Assembly: GCA_003116875.1 (NCBI GenBank)
Contig: BCKT01000012.1
Span: 496,001 to 560,000, forward strand
Direction: 5' to 3'
DNA: 64,000 bases
Origin: Takashimella koratensis
Lineage: Eukaryota > Basidiomycota > Tremellomycetes > Trichosporonales > Tetragoniomycetaceae
The position numbers and the translations under genes were made by a program. Below the pieces are notes generated by a model that saw only the letters and a program-made list of their open reading frames with translations, did not search any database and was not told the origin of the DNA. This document shows, piece after piece, positions 47,201-57,890 of the stretch (position 1 is the first letter of the stretch; each line of letters starts with the position of its first letter).

Positions 47201-48392
47201 GTCCATCAATTAGCACGAACCCATCCAACGATGGATCTGACGGAAACTCGTTCGTTGCGAGTGTTCGATTGTCCGCTGTTCAGCGAGGAGCGCGAACAGA
47301 CGACGAATTGGGTTTGAGGCGAACGGGAGAGGGTGGAGGTGGGGTGAGGTCAAGACCATTATCGATGGCGGAACGAGCCCTAGTATGGAGGAATAGAGGA
47401 AGAGCAACGACAATGCTCAGAACAGCGAGTGATGGTGCCGATGTGGAGTTGGAAGAAGGTGGGATGGAGTGGGAGGTGCTTAATCCACATGGGACGGGGA
47501 GAGGGAGACCGTCCAGGTCCCCGAGACCGCAGGAGGTGAAACCTGTACGAAGGTGGGTATGGTGTGGACAAGATAGGTCGGAAGAGGGCAACGCAGGAGA
47601 TGACGAAGCCAAAAGGAGCAGAGGAGACGGAAAGGGGGGGGGGGGGGGGGGGGGGGGGCAGAAAAAGGAGTCTGACATAAGAGTCGCTGACTGGGGTTAT
47701 AATTGCAGACATTCACTCCAGCCTCATAGCGCCTACGACTTTTACAGGGTATCACAACCGTGAGTAGCGTAGGGTAGAGAAAGGAAGACCAGAAGAGCGA
47801 AAGAGGGCTGACGCCAGTTGGGGTTTCATTGGATCCGATACAGAGAGCACATGGCGGCCGATGTTGAGCTTTGTGCGCTGGTTCTTGAGTTGCGAGCGAA
47901 GGAGAGGGACATGGCGCAACGCGCACAGGATATGGTGGTGAGTGAAGCTCTGAGGCCACCGGTAGGCGGCTTCAGGTCGTAGCGTATTGAGCGGTTGCGC
48001 CAGCCATACCAATGTTGGTCATTGAATGTTGACTCATGTGCTCTTCCCGGCCTTGACAGAATCTCGAACGATCCGTATTCACCGCCACGCAAAACATCAT
48101 AGACGCTTTCCGTACCCGTCGTGACCAAATCGAACAACTCGAATCCCAAGTCCGGTCCCTTGAACGTGACCTCCACCGATCACTCGACGAAGTGGATAGT
48201 GATAGTGCGCTCGCGTGGGCAAGTAAGAAGATTGAGTTCTATCTCAGTGAAGATACGAATACCCATGAGATCATGTGGGCGCTGAGAGAGTTGGAAAGGT
48301 GGTGGAGAGATGTGAGGGAGGCTCATGAAGTCAGAAAGAAGCAGGTGGAGGAAGAGGAGGTGAAGAGGGCTTGGTGGAGGTTGGGTCTGTAG
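44201..48392 (+). CDS. STB6: STB6/STB2-like protein
   Basis: Fourteen exons: 44201-44679, 44765-44828, 44882-44995, 45065-45117, 45202-45315, 45383-45758, 45833-45934, 45989-46048, 46122-46753, 46856-46975, 47061-47552, 47709-47748, 47818-47937 and 48060-48392, giving 1032 residues with all phases consistent. A Pro/Ser-rich head precedes the STB6 N-terminal domain (DREVSLSGYALYGIRPWFLS, YVLIPDPELPV, GTLLVTTPAGYGQEITFIPS, RLGCGGRAAMGMESP). A middle helical part follows (ITASVIEMVRLIQAALAIWG, DGLFCDETKAGILRWRKD, GCIDPKTLAALLSSITSARY), then a charged disordered region and a C-terminal coiled coil (LVLELRAKERDMAQRAQ; QLESQVRSLERDLHRSL). Yeast Stb2/Stb6 were found as Sin3-binding proteins; function here is inference. 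Intron 11 (47553-47708) holds a 25-G run and is in frame. Confidence 0.85.
47634..47658. repeat. 25-nt poly-G tract inside an intron
   Basis: An unbroken run of 25 G in the eleventh intron of the STB6-like gene. Such runs can form G-quadruplexes and slip during replication. Confidence 0.97.
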
Positions 48393-48596
48393 AGTGAACC
48401 AGGGTGGGGATTAAGGTGTTAAAACGCAAGGGGGTAAGGGGGGAGGAGGGTAAGGAGAAATGCATGGAGGTGAATGAGTGAGTTGTGCATGTCATGAAAA
48501 TAGTGCGATGCTGCGAATTATGAGACAGACCCATTGACTTAATGTGAAACCGAGAGGAGAGGTGAGAATCAGCGAGAAAGGACAGCGAAGATCGGC

Positions 48597-49343
48597 TCAT
48601 ATCCGTGGCATAGATTTCGGGTCCAGAGATGTCTGCTGTGTCTGCTGTGTTTGCTGTGTCTGCTGCGGTTGTTGAAACTGTTGAGATTGTGGTTGTGTCT
48701 GCTTGCCCGAACTTGCGTCGTCTAATTGTCGAGACTGAACATCGCCAAGTCCCAGATTCCCAAAATCGTCTCGGTCCATCAACCCTCTGCATACAGTGTC
48801 AGCTCCATCCATACCGACCTTCCAACAGGGATCCCAGAGTTCGCCTGTTGTCCAACTCTCAAGCATGCGCCCGACTCACTTGTCCATCCTGCATTCGAGG
48901 TAAGCACGCGACTCGGGCCGACAAGCGCTGTTGTCCCATTTATTCGACTTGATACAGCGCATATACTGCATCATGAACGCCTTGCACTCGCCTATTCGAA
49001 GTAAAAGGTCGCGGGAGGTGGTAGTTGCGTGATATGTGGTAGGTGATAGGAATAGTGATAGGGGTAATGAGATGGCGGAGTGCACAAGTGTACAGCAGCG
49101 ACGGTGGTTGCACAGCAAATGAAAAGAGCTGGTCAGCGAAGATCAAGCGTAAAGCTCTACCCTGCTCTGACTTCTTCATAGCGGTATTCACGCGTAGAGC
49201 GAGTGTTGTTGACTCCAACGCTGGCTGACAGACACGATTCCAGACTAGAACTCAGACTCACCGTCGTGGTCGAGCGGGAACGAGCCTCGAGCAGGCGGCG
49301 AGACCTTGAAGTTGTCCAGCGTCCCTGGTCGGCCAAACGACAT
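48597..49343 (-). CDS. COX19: COX19, twin CX9C cytochrome oxidase assembly protein
   Basis: Exons 49343-49262, 48991-48880 and 48786-48597 give 127 residues. It starts MSFGRPGTLDNFKVSPPARG SFPLDHDGE. The CHCH fold has two exact CX9C motifs, CKAFMMQYMRC and CRPESRAYLEC, and RMDKGLMDRDDFGNLGLG follows, as in Cox19. Role: soluble intermembrane-space protein, oxidised by Mia40, that works with Cox11 in copper delivery to cytochrome c oxidase. Oddity: the C-terminal tail has a QQT tandem repeat (QQTQQTQQTQQT) not expected in the short family ending. Confidence 0.95.
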
Positions 49344-49835
49344 GGTACGAGTGTAAGTAGGGGTGAAGGGGTAAAAGGGTGAAGGGGTGTTGAGGGCAGT
49401 GGAAGGTGTGAAGGTGGAGGCGATTTGGCGAGTCGGTGAGGCGGTGAGATCGAGGTGAGCGACAAGAGAGAGAGAGCGGTGACCGAGAATAGGATGCGAG
49501 GATGCGAGATGAGAGTTGCCAACTTTTCTCATCCAACTTTCCGTGGACACGGCCGGGGTTACCCTTGACCCTGATTGATTACCCTGACCCCGAGGTCATT
49601 AGCTTTGCCCTAATTGTTCCGGCTTTAACCCATTACCCCACACCCGCACACAGGCTACGATCACGCGCTAGCGATCCGACACACATGCACACAATCCCCC
49701 CCCACACACACCTCTACACATTCTTCTCCCTCCACCCTCCCTCCCCCTTGCCCCAATCCACCACATCATCTATCTCTCACTCCCGTCCCTCGTCCATGCC
49801 CATCTCCCACCCCGACTCCCACTTACCGTGAGACC
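49344..49835. promoter_or_regulatory. Divergent promoter COX19 / membrane protein
   Basis: About 490 nt between divergent ATGs; the right half is C-rich (CACCCC-type) and free of gene signals. It is called by position only. Confidence 0.5.
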
Positions 49836-51800
49836 ATGCCCCGAGCTCTATTCAGCACCAGCCAGTCCCGCTGGGCTCTCCATATCCTCCTCGCTCTCTT
49901 GAGCGCGGTGGCAATCGCCAGCTCGGCACCGCCCTCAGTCGGAGGTATGTGACCTTCACTCGTCTCTCAAGTCTTGGCGGCGTTTCTGCGGCGTCGAGAA
50001 TGTCCCCGATCCCCATACTTTCGTACCCCTCCTATCCTTGAATCGTCTGCAACAACTGAATGCACATGCTCACACAACCCAGGGACTGGAATGTATAGCG
50101 GTGGACAAGGCGATATTCGTGGTTTGGTAGTGATCGTCGCGTCAACAGGTTTGGTCGGTGTCTTTGTCCTGTAAGTCTACCTTCCAACATTGTCAAAACA
50201 CGAAAAACACTTGCTGACGGCATCGATGACAGTCGGATATCATCTCTGTTGCTGCCCAGACCATGGAGGGTATACATCGACCGTCTCGAATTCACATTCG
50301 TCTCGATGCTCTGGATCGTGTGGACGTGTGAGTTTCTCCTTTCACCTCGAGTCGGCATGCTGAGTGTCCATCCTTCCTTCAACCATGTCTCTGTCTCCAC
50401 TTCCATCTCGCTCAACCTCTTGATCCACTCCTGACCAATTTTAGCTGCAACCATGGCCTTCTCCGCATTCACACTCGAGAAAGGCGTCTGCAACCGTGAC
50501 GTCTCCGACATCTACCTCCCTACCTGCCCTTTGCTCACATTCGACCTCGCCCTCTTACACCTCTTATCCACCGCAACTCTCGCCTTGTGCCTCGTTATCT
50601 TATCCACCACCCTCGCGCCAGGTTACTACGACAGCCTGTCGTCTTTCTCCACCATCGACGCCGAGGCGGGGCTCGCTGCTGGGGAAGGTGAAAGCGCTTC
50701 GCTCTTGTCCAAGGCCAAGTCCAAGTTCTCCCCCAACCAGGCACCGGGAGGGAGAGGCCGCGACGTCTTTGTCATGTGGGACCTTGCTCTCGCCTCGCCA
50801 CCAACCTCGCCCCTTCTCCGTCCCGCAGAGATCACAGGCTCGACGTACGGATCGGTTGGAGCGTCGCAATCACCTGCAGACGTGATGGCGAACCCGTATG
50901 TCCGTGCACCGGAGGACAGGCCGAAACGCGACAAGTTTGCAGAAGGACGAGTGGCCAGCTACCTCGCGTTGCTGTTGTGTTCCCTGGTGGCGGTGGGATG
51001 TGCGAGTGCTGTCATCGGCAACGGCTCTCAAAGTGAGTCTTGGCATGGGGTATGGAGCACTATCACTGGAATTCAAGGCTAACTCGGTGTCAGTCGGTAG
51101 TAGCGTCTACCTTATCCTCGTTGGATCGCTCAGCATCACTTTTTCGATCAGCTTGTGAGTTAGCTTCAGTGTCTGATGTCTTTCACGCGCTGACACTGCC
51201 CAGCTTGGTGTGGCACTACTTCCAACGAGGTGAAAAGATCTCCGACAGCGAGAAGACGTCGTTCCGCGCTTTGGAAGTAGGCATGGCCACGGGCCTCTTC
51301 CTCCTATGGCCGCGTGAGTGATTTGTTTGGCCATAGTGTTTTGTGTCCACTGACAACTCGCCGATCCAGTCGCCGCTGTCATTTACACGTTGCTCCCGTC
51401 GACACCCAATCGACCATGCTCGAACCCATCCGCGTCTACTGCGCCATTCACCGATCCGTTATCCGGTAGCGGGCCCGGTCTCGTCTGCATTCTCTCCTGC
51501 GCGGCGGTCACTGCTTCGTGGCTAGCGTCATGGATCATTCTCGCCCGAGTCATGGGTCTCGTCTTCCCTATGCCAGACGTCCCATTGCGCTCGGCCTCTA
51601 CTCCGCAGCCCTCTGCAACGCCTAGGCAAGGCTCGGAGGAGTCGCAGAGGACTGCTGAAGAAGGACTGCCCTTGTTCTCTTCCCCGCCGAGACAGGCAAA
51701 GGCGTCAGAGGGCGAAGTGGTTCGCCCTCAAATGAAATACGGCCGATTGGTAGCTGGAGAAGCGTTCGAGCTCGGGGACGGTGACGATGACGACGAGTAA
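49836..51800 (+). CDS. Signal-peptide protein with seven membrane spans, unknown
   Basis: Exons 49836-49944, 50083-50170, 50233-50327, 50445-51032, 51094-51154, 51204-51313 and 51370-51800 give 493 residues. The N-terminus has a signal-peptide shape (ALHILLALLSAVAIASSA). I count seven hydrophobic spans after it: LVVIVASTGLVGVFVL; FTFVSMLWIVWTSATMAF; FDLALLHLLSTATLALCLVI; YLALLLCSLVAVGCASAVIG; VYLILVGSLSITFSISLVW; ALEVGMATGLFLLWPLAAVI; and CILSCAAVTASWLASWIILA. A loop of roughly 120 residues rich in Ser, Pro and Gly lies between spans 3 and 4, and the C-terminal tail of about 90 residues ends in GDGDDDDE. The topology resembles a 7TM receptor, but I see no motif of a known receptor class. Confidence 0.8.
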
Positions 51801-52177
51801 CGACGATCCCTGTGTCCATATCTGACTATCTGGCTGTCTCGCGCGTGTTGTGTTATGTTTGGTGTGTGGTGTGTGGTGTGTGGTGTCCCGCATCATCTTG
51901 TATTTTCTCATAAAGACACTAATTGCTGGTCCAATGTTGTTCTTTCCCACCAATCTCAACTTATACAGATCTTGTAGTCCCCACCAATCCATTCAAAGTC
52001 AGTCCATCTGCCTGCTGATACTCTTGTTCGATATCTGACGTCAATACAAAGTTTGTAATGTTTCCCAGCTTATCCCATCTACTATCATCCTCCCATGTTG
52101 ATGTATCGTTTACACCGAGTTCAAGTCGAGGTCGAGTCGAGATGAGGGTTGAGATCAAGTCAAGATGAGAGTTGAAA
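51801..52177. other. Convergent spacer
   Basis: It holds the two facing 3' ends, with a short TGGTGTG repeat at about 51858-51882. No gene is seen. Confidence 0.55.
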
Positions 52178-53114
52178 TCAAGGAACGACGGAATCTTTCG
52201 TCCATGTCGAACCGTTACCAGCGATCCAGACCGTCCTCTTGTTCGGGATGGGTTTAAGTTCGAGGAACTCGAACGTCTCAGGCTTGATCGCGATGACTGC
52301 AAAATTTGAGAGTGCGAACTCAATCTGTTCCGTTACTTTGGGGTCGTCCTGTCCCCCCACCATATCGTCAGCTTCCTTGAATCCACTCACCCTCTCCTCC
52401 TTCCTCTCCCTCTTTTTCTAATCGCTTCTCGCCGGTGCTGCACTCACCGAGCTAGCCGGGATCGTCTCCACCCAATCCTCCGGTTTCTCCTTCACCTCCT
52501 TCAACGACTTTCCCGGCGGGGGTCTCGCAAAGCTAGCCCTTAAATGCCCACTCATACCTTCTTTAAAAATCCTCTTCCTCTCCTTCTCCCACCACTCTAC
52601 ATCCGCCTCTTCTCCATCGACAACACCGAGGCTGCGCAGTTTCTCGGAGGTAGTGGACCAGCTGGACTCGGTGAGGGCTGGTACGACGATAGCTTGGCCT
52701 GAGATCCGGAATTGGACAGCAGGAGACTCGATCCACCATGCCAGCTCGATGGAAGGGTGCGAAGCGAGATCAGACGGTTTTTGCATGCGCGTGTCGGTCG
52801 TGCTTAGGAGCAAGGAAGATGGCGAGACTGTAGAGCAGTAAGGAGTGGATGAAAGTGGTCAGCCATAGCAGAAGGATCATAGAATTACAGACTTACTGCC
52901 GCGGTGGATGACGTGCCGGACATGCGGCTTGCCTCCGGGCGTGATCGTGGAGAGTGCATACGCTGCAATGGTGTCAGCTCGAGATCGGCATCTGAGCGAT
53001 CAACTTGAACCAAGTGATCGACCCAGCCCTCATTCCCACGCCCCACTTACTCGTCGCTTCCGGGTTGTCTCGAAGCTGACCCTCGAGGATCGATAACCAC
53101 TCGGGAACGATCAT
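52178..53114 (-). CDS. Alr4036-type PNPOx-like flavoprotein
   Basis: Exons 53114-53051, 52962-52897, 52827-52448 and 52348-52178 give 226 residues. It starts MIVPEWLSILEGQLRDNPEA, matching the PxWxxxLExxLxxN opening of the family. Then TYALSTITPGGKPHVRHVIH and HRG, LLLSTTDTRMQKPSDLA, and PSIELAWWIESPAVQFRISG form the split-barrel FMN-binding core; LRASFARPPPGKSL follows. The C-terminal exon has NFAVIAIKPETFEFLELKP. Role: FMN-binding pyridoxamine-phosphate-oxidase fold; the true substrate is unknown, and it need not make PLP. An in-frame ATG at 53267 would add 51 Ser/Pro/Arg-rich residues, possibly a mitochondrial presequence. Confidence 0.87.
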
Positions 53115-53945
53115 GCTGCCGGTACGTAGGAGGCGGTTCACGGTGGGCAAAAGGGGTGAGAGCGGGGGTAGGTAGCGGGCAGGCGAGTAGCGATGAGGAG
53201 CGGGGAGGGGGTGGAAGCGGGAAGAGACTGTGGGAGAAAGGGTGGATGAAGAGACGATCAAGGTCAAAGGTCGATCTTGGATGGTGAGTTAGATAATCGG
53301 ACGAAATGACGACACACGAAACACGGGCCGAAAATCGCCCGATCGACGCAAAAGGTGTGTTTGCTGTAGCGTGGCGTGGCACGACCCGATCTGAAATCCC
53401 GTTCGACATCAAACCCGCAGTCGTCTGCTTCAGTCCCCTTGTCTCGTCATTGGCGGCGAAGCGATAGTTGCAGCCTCCAACAGTAGAACTCGGCTTCGAC
53501 TTGATTACCGATATCTGGTGGTGTGGATGGACATTGGCTCTCAGCTATTGAGAGACCGGGCTAGTCCTTTCTTTCACCTCGGCGAATGGCCGCCAGACCG
53601 AACTCGTTGCATCCTCTTCGGGCTCATTCAGTTCAAAGTCTCGACTCAATTGGCAGACATTTCCGAGTGAATGGACTATGTTTTTTTACTAGACTGCCCA
53701 TTCAACACTGTCCTTTCTCTGCGATGGTAGTTTCGAAGCCGAAGATAAAAGGTATGCATAACTCTTTGCGCTCGATGTGAACAGATCAAGAGAACGCTTG
53801 CTGTAGGTGTTGATGATGGTTATACACAAGTCTCCTACATATACCTCCCATTCCAGTCCACCTGTCTCTTTTCCTTCGTCGAAAGATATCTACGATTCCT
53901 GCACTACAAATTGAGCACCACCCCTAGAACCCACTATCACCAACC
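53115..53945. other. Spacer before the tandem gene array
   Basis: It has divergent starts on both sides. It may include a 5' extension of the flavoprotein gene to 53267. A 65-codon ORF at 53586-53780 has no family resemblance and no splice support. ACATATACC at about 53837 is a possible TATA element for gene A. Confidence 0.5.
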
Positions 53946-54588
53946 ATGTCAGACCTGCCTGATACCGGTACAACCGTTTACTTGCTAGGTAGCTCCATTT
54001 ACACTCCGACCACCCCGGTCCTTGCTGAGCGCTTTAAGACGCTATCCATCAGTAGCACCGACCTCAAGGGGAAGGGCAAAGACGACGGAACAGCTTCCGA
54101 GCGCTTTGCAACCATTAGGCCTCCAATCGGGTTACCCCGTGGGAGCAAGGTTGACCCGTCTCTCAAGTACACCGTCTCCGTGAGGTTCAGGGATAGAGAA
54201 CTGGATAGTTGAAAGCTAATTAACAATGTTTTAGACTGGATTTAAATGCGGGATCGGTGACGCCGAAGGTTACTTCCTCCTCCCTCAATTCCTCTTGCTA
54301 AAAGATGGAGACGGTGATACTGAATCTGATTCAGATGATTCCGTCAGTGGCGCTGAGATCATCGAGTACCGATACACCCACCAACACGTCAACCTAGATG
54401 ATGTCCCCTTCAAGTGTGGGGATGGTTCGACCAAAGCCTTGTCCGATTTCCGACATGTTCTCCATACTTTCACCTTTGGGGAGGCTGGTAGGGACGAACA
54501 TAAGACTTACAAGGTTCTTGGCGCGGGTCACTTCAAAGACAAGGACATGAAAAGTTTATACGAGATACTCAGATACTGCTCTACGTAG
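53946..54588 (+). CDS. Tandem family gene A, unknown function
   Basis: Two exons, 53946-54179 and 54235-54588, separated by a 55-nt phase-0 intron (donor gtgagg, branch-like ctaat, acceptor tttag), give 195 residues. I do not recognise the family. Shared blocks with genes C and D: TVYLLGSSIYTPTTPV near the N-terminus (hydrophobics then GSS/T); PSLKYTVS just before the intron; a Cys four residues after it (TGFKC); an acidic Asp/Ser run; YRYTHQHVNLDD; HVLHTFTFGEA; and the end TYKVLGAGHFKDKDMKSLYE. No signal peptide or membrane span. It is probably a small soluble beta-rich domain with a final helix. Confidence 0.8.
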
Positions 54589-55019
54589 TGCTCTCAGCGT
54601 CGTTGGTCGCCCGAGGATTCTCTTGTCTACAATATTGATGAACAGTAAGATTCATCCATGCATGGACATCACTGTCAAATCCTCATTATCTCTCTCCCCA
54701 CGCGAGGTCATAAACCCACACGCACCTCTTTCTCCATAATCTGCCTCTCTCCTTGCCCATCCTTCGTTGTCGCCCAAATACCAACTAATTCACACGCCAC
54801 TTATTTTGCTCATGCACTTTGGCTATAATTTTCACCAGGTGTTCACAGCCGCTGTCTACTTTGCCCGTGCGCTAGACGCTTGGTCTACACAAGTCTCACA
54901 CTTGAACCTCTGGTGGATGTCATACCTCTGTTTCAAACGTCTCGTCCTTTGAACCCCGCCCTTTCAGACTCACACCTACATCGTTGCATATCTTCGATGT
55001 TGGCAGTGGGTAAACCCAA
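54589..55019. other. Spacer between array genes A and B
   Basis: AT-richer than the housekeeping genes. ORFs are short. No gene is seen. Confidence 0.5.
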
Positions 55020-55822
55020 ATGAAGGCGCATTCAAACGAGGCTAGCCTTTCCCTTATCCCCCTCTTTGGCTGTAAAAGCGACACAAAAGGTATAGGTATA
55101 AGTATGAAGGTCAGCACGCCCAAACCTCCTCACCTGGTTTCTTACAACACACTGTTACACGAGACCAAGACAATAGACGATCCCATGGCAGACAAAGAAA
55201 TTGAATCCCCCTTCTGCCACGGCCAAGCGGACTATACGGGAGCTGAGCTGGTCACACTTCACGGAGCCAATTTTGCCGATCTTTCAGCTTACAAATCTCT
55301 CTGCCAGCTGCCTGAGAACGTGAGCTGGTTTCATTGTAAGAACTTGAAACTAATGAGTCGCAGCCCAATTTGACATGTAAGTTCGATAAGACCGTCTCGC
55401 GCAATAACGTCGAGCTTGAGATGACGGGTTCTGGAGGGAACGTTTCCCTTGTGTTATCGTACGATTGGCACCACGAGCATCTCGCTGAGAGAAACGTCCG
55501 TGTCGATCATGTTACAACCAGTACACATTTCATTCGCCACACGGTCAAGACCAAAAGTTCGAACGGTCTCGAACATGTGGAGATTTTCTACAGTTTTGGG
55601 GATTTGGAAGAGCAGGAGGCTATTGGGAAGGCTGTCATAGGTCTCTCCCGAATCCCGCAGTTTGCTTTCCTTCGCACAGGTGGCAGCATGTCATCTGACG
55701 CACCTCACAGTGAGGCAGCATTCTCCGATAACTCGGGTACCGCAGTACCAACCCCACAGGAGTCGGAAGTGGGTGATCCCAGCGATGTTGGCAACAGCCT
55801 CGGCCGGAAGTCATCTACCTAG
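55020..55822 (+). CDS. Tandem family gene B (divergent), unknown function
   Basis: Two exons, 55020-55319 and 55364-55822, with a 44-nt phase-0 intron containing a classical ctaat branch site, give 252 residues. It keeps the layout of genes A, C and D: a phase-0 intron followed after four residues by Cys (PNLTC), then SYDWHHEHLAERNVRVDH in the place of YxxxQH, then HTVKTKSSN and IFYSFGDLEEQEAIGKAVIG in place of HxxxFxFG. The last 50 residues are a Ser/Glu/Pro-rich tail (DAPHSEAAFSDNSG). Similarity is weak, so membership is inference from order of motifs plus intron position. The true start could be further downstream. Confidence 0.65.
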
Positions 55823-56550
55823 GAATAGATAGGAATGAGGAGCGATGACGCGCCCAATGAGCCTTGGCTCTCAAAGACGTCGATGGCTTTTGAACCGTAC
55901 TTGAGATAGGTTGCGGAATGTATGAGGTGTCAAAGTCTGGCGAAGTCAGTCGTTGAGAGGTTTGATACCTCGTCAAACAATAGTGTCAGATGCGGGTACT
56001 CCTTCCAGCGGTTTGGCTGTCGTCCCCATTGTCCTACACCCTTTGCGTCCCATGCGCTAGGATGACAGACCCGCCGCTCGCCTTTGTCACGAGGCGTATC
56101 CCAAACAGTCATCTTTGCTCTCCTTGAGACTGGGCTTGAAAACGAGCAGAGCTGCCCGTGACGGGAATGGAGGCGTAAAAGCATTCCAACTTTTGTACCT
56201 CTTCCTTTTACCTACCTCGATGGGGACATCTGCATTCCGACTCTCGTCTTACTTCCCCCATTGTGGAGCTCGAAAAGTTGCATCGGAGTAAACTTTTTGC
56301 AGCGGGTAGTCCTTTGTATCTCTTGGAGCTGGAGGAAGGTCACCCTCCTTTCTCTTCCCTCTCACCCTCGCAATGACATAGGCTGTTTCCCGACTCCATG
56401 ATCTAGCTGGGCGGTCTCACAACATATATATCTGTCGGCTTCAGGTCAACCCCCCCCCCCCCCCCCCCCCCCCCGGATCAAATTCCCTTCCATACCTCAG
56501 ACGGAATTACTTCCAGCATCGGTGAAATCACCCATAACAGACTTACCAAC
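55823..56550. other. Spacer between array genes B and C with poly-C
   Basis: No gene is seen. It contains ACATATATATC at about 56421-56432 (possible TATA box, about 125 nt before gene C's ATG) and a 25-C run (56450-56474). Confidence 0.55.
56450..56474. repeat. 25-nt poly-C tract
   Basis: An unbroken C run 76 nt before the ATG of gene C, between a TATA-like element and the start codon. Confidence 0.97.
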
Positions 56551-57228
56551 ATGCCCAACGAAGAGCACAATACGTTGTCCGAAGGTCCAGTCAATCCGAT
56601 AGCGAAACCAATACTCCCTCTCACCGGCACAAACATTGCCTGGATAGGCAGTAGTTACTCCTTGGATGACCAACCCAGCACTTTTCACTTTGTAACGTTG
56701 ACCATCGAGGACCCGGAAGATTCACAAGGAGATAACAGCATTGAGCAGCCTCGACGGGGGAATATGACTGCTCTCAGCTCGCTCTTTGGTAAAAACGTAA
56801 AGCCGATGATTAGATATGAGAAGCTGGTGAGGAAATCAGAGTGTTTCTATCTGTGTTGACACAGCTGGCTGACAGGACTCAAGGCCCAGTCGAATTGTTT
56901 AGAGGCAGACTTCGAACACACATTCCTGGACTTCGATTATGGAGAGATTCAGAATAGTGTCGAAGATAACAACGCCGCTGAGAGCAATGCGATCCACTGT
57001 CTTTACACTGCACAGCATATCGCATTTGAACCCGTGACGATCACCGATCCAGAGGGATATACCTACAATATCACGGACCTTCATCCCGTTGTCCACGATT
57101 TTAGATTTGACGATGAGGCCAAGTCCATGAAAAAGGATTTTACTGTTCTTGGCTTTGGCCATTTGAAGCCAGCAGACATCAGAAATGTTTGGCAGATGTT
57201 GGAAGGTAGTGAGGTCGATGAACAGTAA
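56551..57228 (+). CDS. Tandem family gene C, unknown function
   Basis: Exons 56551-56826 and 56890-57228, with a 63-nt phase-0 intron (donor gtgagg, as in gene A), give 204 residues. Blocks: NIAWIGSSYSLDDQPSTFHF, PMIRYEKL before the intron, SNCLEADFEHTFLDFDYGE after it, LYTAQHIAFEPVTITDPEGY, LHPVVHDFRFDDEA and FTVLGFGHLKPADIRNVWQM. It is very close to gene D: for example IGSxxSLxxxPSTFHFV, TITDPE and LGFGHLxPxDIRxVWxML are shared. No signal, membrane or catalytic motif is seen. Confidence 0.85.
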
Positions 57229-57890
57229 ACTTGTGTCACTGTACTCCCCAAAGGGGGTGGATAGGCATGAATATACATATATTCCTTGGCTACCACCATT
57301 CCGAAGATCTCTCTCTGCTAAACCCTACATGCAGCCTTGTTCTTCGGCCGAAAACCCAGCCTACATGGTCGAATCTGGGGGTCCATTGTCAAATGGCATA
57401 CTTTTGTTTAGGTTGTTTCAACACCCCTTTCAACTTTTCTCTCACGATCACAAAATGATCGAGCGCTGAAGAGAAAGTCAGTAAGACTATCTGATAGCGT
57501 GCGCTACCATTATTTAGTTGAGCTCAAGGTCGAAAGGACGTAGCACACGGGATATCGAAAACGGAGAGGTAGAATTGTTTCAGCCGGTTGACAGTGGCCG
57601 TTTGCATTCTCTTATCGGCAACGCCTTAAAACCAACCCGTTTAAACTCGTTTCAACACCAACTTATGTCTTGTTCAGATGATACTCTTTTGTACGAATAT
57701 CGCACAAAGGTCGATGCCCTTTGTGACCGGGTTGCAACCGAGATTTTATACGGATACCCTCTTGTTTGCTTGCCCCACAGCCCGCGAAACCCACGTTCGT
57801 ACTCGCTCATATATTCGATCTAAATTTCTTGCTTAGAAGACTCAGAGTGCATTCGTCACAAGTTTTGAGCAAACGTCTTCCGCCATAGTC
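57229..57890. other. Spacer between array genes C and D
   Basis: It carries a 3' flank motif shared with gene D (ATGCAGCCTTGTTCTTC at 57329). A 101-codon ORF at 57518-57823 has no resemblance to the family and no splice support. TCATATATTC at about 57807 could be gene D's TATA element. Confidence 0.5.

Noticed and set aside
47749..47817. Donor at 47760 in the STB6-like gene
   Set aside because: It puts the next exon in a frame without conserved sequence; donor GTATCA at 47749 keeps the frame and gives FYRLGFHWIRYREHM.
53586..53780. 65-codon ORF before the tandem array as a sixth family member
   Set aside because: None of the family blocks (GSS/T, Cys after intron, QH, LGFGH) is present.
57518..57823. 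101-codon ORF between genes C and D as a family relic
   Set aside because: YEYRTKVD superficially recalls the family, but no ordered motifs or intron follow.
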